Source: Zygnema cylindricum (taxonomy: Eukaryota; Streptophyta; Zygnematophyceae; Zygnematales; Zygnemataceae). Taken from it: DNA of 35,178 nt. Positions 20,058-28,900 of the stretch are shown piece by piece. The stretch lies in NCBI GenBank assembly GCA_037447655.1, contig JBBHKE010001536.1, forward strand, positions 1 through 35,178, given 5' to 3'. The notes under the pieces are model-generated. The model saw only the letters and a list, made by a program, of their open reading frames with translations, searched no databases and was not told the origin of the DNA. How positions within the stretch are numbered: the first letter of the stretch is position 1; every line of letters starts with the position of its first letter. A program made the translations under genes and the position numbers.

Positions 20058-21347
20058 ATGTTAGAGACTCAATCTCTTGCCACGTGGGAACTCGCCACCC
20101 TATTGGTCGGATCCGGTCTCACCATCGCTCTCCTCGTCGCCGGATTCCTCCTCCGCGTGACATCTGTCACGGATGACGACATCCCAGAAACAGACAAAAA
20201 TTTCCCCTCCCTCCAACCCCGCACCGACGCGCTTTTGTCTTTTAGGAAAAAGGACAAAAAAACCCAAAAAAAGTTCGCTTTTCCCCCGCAAGAAGACAAA
20301 TTTGCTCGCCGGAGCCGGTGGGCCCGGGTCCTGGCCAAAGGCGTCCGTACAGTTGGCGGTTTTTCGTCCTGTAGGAAAACGACAGCTGTCGTACGGCCGA
20401 GAGAAGTGTCCCCGGAGCAGGTCATCGCCTACTTCTTGGCGGCCGACAGGAGGCAGCAACCGGGGCCAAATGGGTACAACCAGGGGGGGGACGGAGGCTT
20501 GATTAGGGAAGGAAATGCGTACGGAAATGGGTACGGAAATGGGTACGGAAATGGGTACGGAAATGGGTACGGAAAGGGGTGCGGAAATGGGGGTTTAGTG
20601 AGAGACGTCGGTCCGACGGGTCGGCTTTCGAAGGGGGGAGGGGGAAGGGGAGTGAGAGAGGGAGGGGGGAGAAGGGAGAGAGGGGAGAGAGGGATAGGAG
20701 GGATGTCAATTATGGAGGCGATGCGTATAAAGGGGCGTATCTTACGACTACTTTTTGAGGCGGGACCGGCGAAAGCTCTTTGTCCTATTAGGGAAGCTTT
20801 GTGGGAGGGCGAGGAGAGGGAGAGAGGGGGAGGGAGGGAGAGGGAGAGGAGAGGGAGAAGTTTGCTACTTTCTTCTGTGGGAGGAGCTGTGAAGGCTATG
20901 GCGACCTCTGCTCTGATATGGTCGAGAGGAGGGGAGGAGGGAGGGAAGGAGAGGGAGATGGAGAGAGAGAGAGATATCGAATCGGGACTTTTCTCGGAAG
21001 CTTCCTCGGAAGAGTTGAAGAGACTAAATGGGTCCAATGTGGGTGTGGGAGGAGAGAGAGGGAGAGGCGGAGAGGGAGAGGGAGAGGGAGAGGGAGGGAG
21101 AGAAGGACAGGAGGGAGAGGAGGGAGAGAAATATCATGCGGTAGATCTGGACCTCGATCCGGTGGTAGTGATTGGGCCGGTGGGGGTAAGCAGGGAGATG
21201 CTTTGGCTGGCCTTGGCCCGACTGGGGGGGGAGAAGGGGAGGGAGAAGGAGAGGGGGAAAGAGAGGGAGAAGGAGAGGGAAGGGGAGAGGGAGAGGGAGG
21301 AAGGAGCAAGTCAGAAATACGAGTTTGGATCCGTGGATAATGTGTAG
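20058..21347 (+). CDS. Predicted single-pass membrane protein with low-complexity inserts (429 aa)
   Basis: I do not recognise the family. The start has A at -3 (GCACGATGT). Residues 12-32 (ELATLLVGSGLTIALLVAGFL) form one strong hydrophobic segment, so the protein is probably anchored by its N-terminus. Residues about 85-140 contain a basic region and VSPEQVIAYFLAADRR. After residue 150, six near-identical 12-base units encode NGYG repeats (about 154-178). Ordinary, helix-like modules then alternate with Gly/Glu/Arg blocks encoded by GGGAGA repeats: SIMEAMRIKGRILRLLFEAG, SLLLSSVGGAVKAMATSAL, ESGLFSEASSEELKRLNG, VVVIGPVGVSREMLWLALAR. Purine runs cannot contain stops, so openness there is weak evidence; that the non-purine modules stay in one frame is better evidence. 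An intronless gene or an incomplete model are both possible. Confidence 0.6.
   Translation: MLETQSLATWELATLLVGSGLTIALLVAGFLLRVTSVTDDDIPETDKNFPSLQPRTDALLSFRKKDKKTQKKFAFPPQEDKFARRSRWARVLAKGVRTVGGFSSCRKTTAVVRPREVSPEQVIAYFLAADRRQQPGPNGYNQGGDGGLIREGNAYGNGYGNGYGNGYGNGYGKGCGNGGLVRDVGPTGRLSKGGGGRGVREGGGRRERGERGIGGMSIMEAMRIKGRILRLLFEAGPAKALCPIREALWEGEERERGGGRERERRGRSLLLSSVGGAVKAMATSALIWSRGGEEGGKEREMERERDIESGLFSEASSEELKRLNGSNVGVGGERGRGGEGEGEGEGGREGQEGEEGEKYHAVDLDLDPVVVIGPVGVSREMLWLALARLGGEKGREKERGKEREKEREGEREREEGASQKYEFGSVDNV
20519..20590 (+). repeat. 12-bp coding minisatellite (GGGTACGGAAAT)
   Basis: About six units of TACGGAAATGGG inside the preceding gene, in frame, giving Gly-Tyr-Gly-Asn repeats. 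The last units have drifted (AAGGGG, TGCGGA). Confidence 0.9.
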
Positions 21348-21560
21348 AGGAGGAAGAAAGGAGTAGGGGGTGTGTGGGGAAGGAAGAGGGAAGGAGGAGA
21401 GGGAAGTGAAAGAAGAAGGGGAAGGAGAAAGTTTGAAATGTGGAAAGGGAGAAGAGGAGTGAAGAGAAGAAACTGAAAAGGGGAAGTGGAGAGAGGGAGG
21501 GAGGGAGAGGGAGAGGGAGAGGGACTGAGGGGGAGAGGGAGAGAGCGAGAGAGGTTTAAG
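20630..21560 (+). repeat. Interrupted polypurine GA blocks
   Basis: Several blocks of GGGAGA/GAGAGG repeats on the plus strand (about 20630-20700, 20808-20860, 20930-20975, 21045-21130, 21215-21305, 21340-21560), partly in the coding region and partly downstream of its stop. Mirror-symmetric purine runs can form triplex DNA. Confidence 0.8.
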
Positions 21561-21620
21561 GACAAAAAATCACGCCAAAAAATGACCTGCTACGTGTCAT
21601 TTTTTGGAAGATTTTTTTAT

Positions 21621-22622
21621 TGCCTTTTTAGCTTCAAATTATACAACCAGTCAGCCTTTTCCCTGACTGCCCTTTTTTTTTTTTTTTTGTTTTTTTTTTT
21701 TTTTTTCCTTTTTGGGTTCGTTTCCGGAAGTGTTAAATATGGAAGAGATCGATTGGGAGAGGAACTTTATTTTGGTTTAACTGGTCCTCAAGATTTTTAT
21801 TTATTTTATTTTTTTTGGGTTTAGGTCAGGAGTTCAGAAAATACGAATAGAAACTCTGTTTGTATATTCTGGTTCTAGAAGTAGAATGTAAAAAAAAATG
21901 GTGCAACGGGAGAGGGAGAGAGAGGAAGGGAGAGAGGCTCGAGGGAGAGAGGGAGAGAGAGGAAGAGCGGGAGAGTGAGAGAGGAGAGATGAAGATATGG
22001 GATAAAGAAAGAGGGAGTGATGGAGTGAGGGAGAGAAGGAGGGGAGATAGAGAGGGGAATCCACCTTAATAGTCACATAAATAGATGTCATTATCATAAT
22101 TAGTTTGTCACATAAATGATCTTGATAACTTGAATTTTCTGAAAAGTGAAAGCTCCTTCACAATCGAAATCTCAATTTCTATTGGAATGCTAAACTATTT
22201 CCTGATCGAGCGAGACAATTTCTTCCGGCTGCCCGACTTTTTGGTCAGACACCTTCAATTTATGTAAGAAAATTGAAGGTAATGCGGTAATTGAAGAATT
22301 TCTCGGAAGTTTCACGGCTGCTTCTCGTGGCCTTGTAGCTTTTTTTTTTTTCTGTCGTTTTTTTTGTCTCCGTGACAAAGTTTTTAGTTTTAATCAGCTT
22401 TTACTGCTTTTAGAAATTTAGAAATATAGAACTTTTAATGTATTTATGGTCTAAGCTTTAGTTTATATTAGGAGAAATGGAATCAGAATAGTAAAAAAGA
22501 GAGGAAGTATTAAAATTTAAACCGAGTCGATTTTATGTCGAGAAGGGCAGGAAGGAAAAAAAAAAAAAAAGGGCAGTCAGGGAAAAGGCTGACTGGTTGT
22601 ATAATTTTGAAGCTAAAAAGGC
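21621..22622. repeat. ~67-bp inverted repeat with ~870-bp interior
   Basis: The left arm at 21621-21688 (GCCTTTTTAGCTTCAAATTA...GACTGCCC then T-run) recurs as its reverse complement at 22556-22622 with about one indel. Either the terminal repeats of a non-autonomous element or a hairpin-forming locus. The interior contains a GA-rich run (21905-22065) and no recognised gene. Target duplications were not identified. Confidence 0.75.
21905..22065 (+). repeat. GA-rich repeat
   Basis: GAGAGGGA-type purine repeat inside the inverted-repeat interior, same strand bias as the blocks around the upstream gene. Confidence 0.75.
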
Positions 22623-23508
22623 AAAAAGGAAAAAGAAAAAGGGGTAGAATGAAGGAATTAGGACAGAGTATTTTGTCCTCTTTAAAGTTGAAGATTTAAA
22701 GTAGGATTTAGGATGAAAAATGTTGTGTATATATCGATTTTTATTTACGGAAAGTTATCTTTTGAATGAGACACTGAACTGATGGAGTTGTTTTTGGTTA
22801 TTGTTTCTTTTCTGTCCACAGTTGACTAAAAAGACAAATGAATTTAGTTTTTTTTGTTCTTTTGTTGTTTTTTTTTTTTACTCGCGTAGTTTCTTTACAA
22901 TGTAGGTTGTTGCTAGTCTTGCTTCTCGGATATAGTTGGAAAACATATAATAAATCGAAAAAGAAATAAGAGAAAAGGATAAAATGTGAATTCTTTTTGA
23001 AAATATTGATGGGGACAAATCCAAATGGTTTACCTAGTATGTCACGTCACATCGCCATCTCATAGTTGTAAAACATTTATAATTACTAAACAATTTTTTT
23101 AGTTTCTTCTCTCACATTATGGCATTATTACTATCATTATTATCTCCTTTGACATTATGGCAATATTATTATTTATTTATTGTTCCTTTCTTTCACAATA
23201 CGGCATTGTTGTTATTATTATTTTTTTCTCCTCTAACATAGTTACCCACATTGAACTAAAATCGCACACAAAGAAAGCTTTTCGATTTGCCTTTTTTTTT
23301 TTTTTAATATGGACTCACGATTATTGCAACTGATTGTGACGTAACTATTTATCAAAACCGTTAGTTTCACATCAGAAGTTCACTCTTAGCACGTAGGTCT
23401 CCAACATCACAAATATGCTGACCATTACCATTTTTGTGCGCACACAAAAACACACACACGTGCACACACATGCGTTCAATGGGAAGTTCTATGTCACTAT
23501 GGGAGCTA
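22623..23508. other. AT-rich intergenic DNA
   Basis: No gene seen. At 23106-23232 there are three degenerate units of about 40 bases, each with CA(C/T)ATTATGGCATTATT followed by ATT runs and TCC. Confidence 0.5.
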
Positions 23509-23720
23509 CACCGTGTATCGCTGTTAGTGTTAATGTTATTTTTGCCACTCAAAACATCCTTTAAAACATCTTTTCTCCGTACACGCTTGTCGGATTTTGG
23601 ATCTGACGGCTGCGATTGAAAGATAGAATTGTCACCTTCCGAAAGGTGGTCTCCATGTGAGAATCGGACAAATATGTACGGAGAAAATATGTTTTGAGTG
23701 GCGAAAAAATTATTTAGGTG
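23509..23720. mobile_element. Foldback MITE, copy E (212 bp)
   Basis: Left end CACCGTGTATCGCTGTTAGTG with TA before it; the interior is a long hairpin: GCCACTCAAAACA...TTTTCTCCGTACA...TTGTCGGAT at 23548-23600 pairs with its complement at 23660-23708. The right terminal repeat is reduced to GGTG, followed by TACTGTA. The terminus is shared with the 489-bp family but the interior is unrelated. Confidence 0.7.
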
Positions 23721-23727
23721 TACTGTA

Positions 23728-24250
23728 TTCGTGAGAGGAGGACTCAGGACTTCATAGGTTTTCGAAGACCTAGGCTACCTACGCGGGAGATATACAGCGT
23801 GACAAGCGTAAGTAAAGTACAGCCAATTGTCCGTACACTGAGTAACTTGTTACAGTTGTTACACTCTCATAAGACCTTCGCCGTACGACTCACTTGTACT
23901 GTTGTACAGCAACTAAAAAGTTCCTGTACGACTTTGGCGGAAATGACCGATTCTTGTAACTATTTAGTATTTACCGTGACCGATTCTTGTCACTATTTGC
24001 CGAATACGCGGGTTTTAAAAAAACGGCAGCGGCGACATCCGGATTTGGCGGAATCTCGCGTACGCGAAGGCGTACGGACGGGTACGTCGACGCAGAAGCC
24101 CAGTCGTCGTTCTTGGGACAGTCGAACGGAGGAAAGAAAAGGTACTTGGAAAAGGACTACCAAGGACGACGTAAGTACAACAGCTTTTGGTGTGACGCGC
24201 ATAACCGATTGTAAACGTGCGGCTGTGGTAGATTTGAGTAAAAAAAATTG
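23728..24250. other. GTAC-rich intergenic DNA, no gene accepted
   Basis: A 178-codon open frame starts at 23718 but has no domain, no hydrophobic segment and a composition driven by CGTAC-rich DNA. Confidence 0.4.
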
Positions 24251-24560
24251 GTAGATTTGGTCAATTCGGTAAATTTGGTCAATTTCGGAGATTTTGTCAA
24301 TTTGGTAAATTTGGTAAATTTGAGAGATTTGGTCAATTTGGTAGATTTGGTCAATTTGAGAGATTTGGTCAATTTGGTAGATTTGGTCAATTTGGTAGAT
24401 TTGGTCAATTTGGTAGATTTGGTCAATTTGGGAGATTTGGTCAATTTGGTAGATTTGGTCAATTTGGGAGATTTGGTCAATTTGGTAGATTTGGTCAATT
24501 TCGGAGATTTGGTCAATTTGGTATATTTGGTCAATTTGGGAGATTTGGTCAATTTGAAGT
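24251..24560. repeat. 9-bp minisatellite, ~34 units
   Basis: Alternating nine-base units GGTCAATTT and GGTAGATTT, with variants G(A/G)GAGATTT and TCGGAGATTT, make 18-base and 36-base higher-order periods. Because 9 is a multiple of 3, several frames on both strands stay open (LVN-LVD, LTK-STK, IDQ-IYQ), creating apparent proteins that are not supported otherwise. Confidence 0.9.
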
Positions 24561-25828
24561 GCGTGAAGTTGTTGGTACGGAACGGATGGAAGGGGCAAAG
24601 GCGTTGTAGCATGGCTGGTCAAGCAAGGGGGAGCGAATGGAAAACAGAATGTGGGAAGGAAGGGAATGAGTATAAATGGAGTTGGGGGAAGGGAGAAAAA
24701 GAGAGAGAAAATTGGTTTCCATATCGAGATGTCGTGACTTTCATCAATGTTGTCTATAGAACCAGAGCCGTCAATATATCTTGTCATGTTTTTCGTAATC
24801 TCCAGTATTTGTCAACATTGTGCACTATTGTTATTGTATTGGCAATTATATATACCATTACAATTGGTATTCACTCTGCTGTAAAGATTGTTTTTAGCTT
24901 TTCCCACGGCTTATGCTTTCCAAACAGTGTACACCATTTGATAAACAAATTTGATAAACAAATTGCTCCAGACACCGCTATCACTTTTCAGCATGTACTT
25001 TTTTCTCTTCACTTGTACGGACAACGTTTTTGTTCATGCAAGTATATTTTGAAAAAAAAACAAAAAATAGAGCAAAAGCGGCTGTCGACGGGCAGACGTC
25101 TGCAAAACCAAAGCAGTAACATTCTTTCATTCATAAAAAAACACAAAAGTCAAGCTTAAGAGTTGTACCATTTTTTTCGGAATTTTCGAGTGTTGAACAC
25201 ATAGTCGATAGCTATTTTTTTGTTCAATATGCAACACATCTTTTTTACAACATAATAATACCAGTCAAATGCACGACTATAAAATGAAACGTAATAATAC
25301 CAGTCAAATGTGCGACCACAAAATGAACAATTTCTACAGACTTTTTATTCAATGTAATAACCATGAAATGACAAAATGTTTGTCCATTCCACCATAACAA
25401 CAACAATTATACATTTCCAACGGACTACACAAAAACCGACTGCCGAGACAAAAGTATATTACAAGCCCATTATTGTGAACCAGTTCCGAAGCTTACAAGG
25501 TCAAAAAAATCCCTGTCAACTAATCCTGATTTAGTCACCTTATGGACAAAAAATATCATGATCGTGATGATAATACCAGCGATAACCAACCAATTCCTTT
25601 AACACTATATCGTCAACTATCAAATGCACGAGAACTGGTTCCAAACAACCTATTAAGAGTAACCTGCTTTACAACAATGCCCTATTGCAAAAACACTATT
25701 ATTGCAAAAATGCCCGTTCTTATTCTCCTTCTATCCACTGTCGGACGTTAAAAACTCAGTAACATGTACCTCCGTACTGTTTGTTACATCAATTACAACA
25801 ATAATTAATAAAAAGAGAAGAACTCTTT
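24561..25828. other. Intergenic DNA and probable 3' end of the reductase gene
   Basis: No protein recognised. A 39-base unit (AATAATACCAGTCAAATGYRC...) is tandemly duplicated at 25254-25292 and 25293-25331. The reductase 3' UTR lies just left of 25829 on the minus strand and contains TGTAATTGATGTAA, a plausible plant or algal polyadenylation context. Confidence 0.45.
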
Positions 25829-25939
25829 TTAACCATGTTGCCAAAACCAGTTCGTCTGTCCTATAGTACTGAGAGAGTCGAGTTCCAAAATTTCATCATC
25901 GGTCAACCGCCATCCTAAAGCTTTTGCATTATCCTCAGC
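25829..25939 (-). CDS. Aldo-keto reductase exon 9
   Basis: Residues 309-344 and TAA stop (25829-25831): AEDNAKALGWRLTDDEILEL...WFWQHG. Acceptor TTTGCAG|GCTG. Confidence 0.9.
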   Translation of the reverse strand, partial: AEDNAKALGWRLTDDEILELDSLSTIGQTNWFWQHG

Positions 25940-28900
25940 CTGCAAACATTCAACAAACATATAAACAATATAAAATAGTCATACAATATGAGTCGATATT
26001 TATTTACAATATCAGTTGTTGTATATGAAGTACCATAAAATGGAAATTGTGCAACATAAAATTGTTATTTTTCATACAATATATATAAGTTGTGCTACAT
26101 ATGAAACACCATACAATGTAAGTTGTACAACATTAAGTTGTTATCTATAATCCAATATAGGCTGTTACATAAATTTGTAATTTTTGGTTTCTTTACTACA
26201 TCCACTACTGTTTGCAAACTTGTAAGATTCTTCAACTTAATAACACAATAAGACAGTAAGACACTTCCTTGTTTTTATTGCTCAATTCCAATCATCAATT
26301 AGACCAATTAGCGTATGAGACTAGTCGGAAACGCTATACATTGTCACTCCATACTATACGCATACTATATGGGTACTATGGGGGTAACAATATATAGTGT
26401 TTCCAAGTGTTTTCGCACATTTTAAGTACAGATCATTCCAATCATCAATTTCATTAATTAATAATTAATTTCACGTACATTTTCAAATTCAACCTCTTTA
26501 AGCCATTTAAAACAAATACATATATTTTAATTACTTCAAACAGAAGAATAGTTTTTCATGTCATTGATACAATTTTTTTAATATTCTTATCATTGATAAC
26601 TTTTACAGGTGCAAAATCATCCTCCAAGCATAAGTTAAATCAAAATAAAAGAATATCAAGATCAGCGATGAAAAGAATCTCATCTCCTCAAAATAGGAGT
26701 TAAAATATATTTACAATGTTTATATTTTTTGACTTTTTTAAGAGATTTTCTTCTGAGAAGGATAAAGTGAACAAAACGAGAATAGAAACCTACCTGCTTT
26801 GCATTTTTTGCTCCTGGGATAGGAACTGTTCCTTTACACCTGTTTAGGTCAACAATAAAACTTCAAATATAAACAAAACTTATAGATTGTTATAAATTAT
26901 TATGATTTATGATATACATAGTTACAGTTTTTAGATCGCTACAAATTGTTCAACTTTTATGTGGTGAATCAGCAAAGATTACAAAAAATTTAAGCAACGA
27001 AAATATTACAAGGAAAAACTTTGACAAATTTGAGATTTACAGGACAGGATAAACTCTCATATTCTAACTGAAATTAACCAGAAGATCACATAAAACTGGA
27101 AAAAAACTGAATTCACCGGAAGAATACCAAAAAACCAAGAGAATTAGTATACGACAAAAAGATTGAAGTAATATTTCTGAAAAATCTAAGAGGAAAGACA
27201 CTAAAAGTAACAAAAAACTAAATCAATTGGTTTATTAAAAAGTAGTTCACAATCAGTACTTATGAGAAGTTTAAAAAGGAATGGCAGGATTCTACTGGAC
27301 AGGATCAACTCACATGCACCAATTAAGAGCCACTTGAGAGGGAGTTTTGTTGTGAGAATCGGCAATTTTTCGCATTTTTTCTAAAAGAGGTTCAACTTCT
27401 TTCATTGGAACATTACCAAATCTTCTAATACTCCCACCTGGAGGTGGGTTTTCAACCGAATATTTTCCTGCATATAAAGGATAAATAGTTTGTATCATGG
27501 TTTGTACTATTGGTACTATAATAGTTTGCAAAACCCATATTTCCTCGATATAAAGGAATGAATGGTTTATACCATAAATAGTTTGTAGTATTAGTAGTAT
27601 TATAATAATTTGAAACCGAATATTTTCCTACATATGAAAGATAAGTTTGTATCAAAGTTTGTCCTATTAGTACTATATCATAGTTTAAAATAGTTTGTAA
27701 TGAATGACAAACTATTATACTGATGTAACAAAAGACAAAAAATAAAGTATGAATTTAAAACTATTATACCGACGCAAGTAAGAAAAAAAAAGAAAAAACA
27801 AAGACATGAATTAGAAATTATTGCACGAAATAATAGGTGGATGAGATTGTTCGAGTGGTTCTAATACGAGACGGGATTGCTAATGTTTATGAAATGAAAA
27901 AAGATTCATGTCGAAGAGAAGGAAAAAAACGTAAATTAAAATTGTACAAAAAAGCCAAATAAACGAACAAAGGTGTTAAAAAAATTGGAATTCCACGTTA
28001 ACCTTTAACAAAACCTTTTGAACATCTTTTAAAAAACCCATTATTTATAACACTGTCGAAGAATGCAAACATATAGGAGTTTTTTATTTTTTTATACTAT
28101 ACGGAGTAACATACGCGATAAATTTAACAGATTATATCTGATTTCAGTATCTGATAGCAATACCCCATCTGCATCCCTACATTAACTTGTGTACATGCAA
28201 TCCATTATAAAGCAAAATTTCAGCAATCATAAACTATCTGTGCAAAAAATCAAAGACATTTACTTAAGAAACTAACCAATGGAAATGGAATCACTAAACT
28301 TAAAAAATTGAAGTCATTAAGGGATGTCAATTGAACCTGTGAGACGGCCCATAGCCAAAGGAGAATAGGCCAAAACAGTAATTCCAAGCTCATCAGCTGC
28401 CTTAAGAAGTCCGGAAGTTTCCGGGAGTCTTCTCAGTAGAGAAAATTCAACCTAAGAAAAACAAAAAATATGTTTTGTCAGATTCTTGAAACACTTATCC
28501 GTTGGAAAATTTAAACCTAAAACCCAAAAAAACGGTTTTATACATGTTCCCCAAATCAATTATAATTGTAAGTTTTTCAAAACACACATCCATTAGAAAG
28601 AAAAGTAAACTTTGAGAGATCCACAAAAATGTGCATTTGTACCCATTTTTTGAAACACACATAGACACACACTTTGAAGTAAGCGGACATATTTCAATCG
28701 TTAAAATCGAAAAAAGGTTTCAGTTTCAGTTTCAAAATGCTTAAAACCTGGTTAGAAGTGAGAGGAATTCCTCGTTTTGCAAGGACTTGATGGGCTTTTC
28801 GGAGTTGAGTTTCATTAAAATTGCATACTCCCACTGCATCAAAAAAAAAGACATTGTTTAAATATCAAAACCAGAGCAAAAAGCTTTCTATTTCTGGCGT

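Noticed and set aside
20429-21565. Long Ser/Pro/Leu-rich frames on the minus strand opposite the GA-rich gene
   Set aside because: Pyrimidine-only complements of GA repeats stay open by composition; peptides are Pro/Leu/Ser runs with no independent support.
23718-24254. 178-codon frame
   Set aside because: Starts in the MITE-adjacent TACTGTA and has no domain or protein-like features.
24248-25159. 303-codon frame with LVN/LVD repeats
   Set aside because: The open stretch is caused by a 9-bp repeat; the unique part after it shows no recognisable domain.
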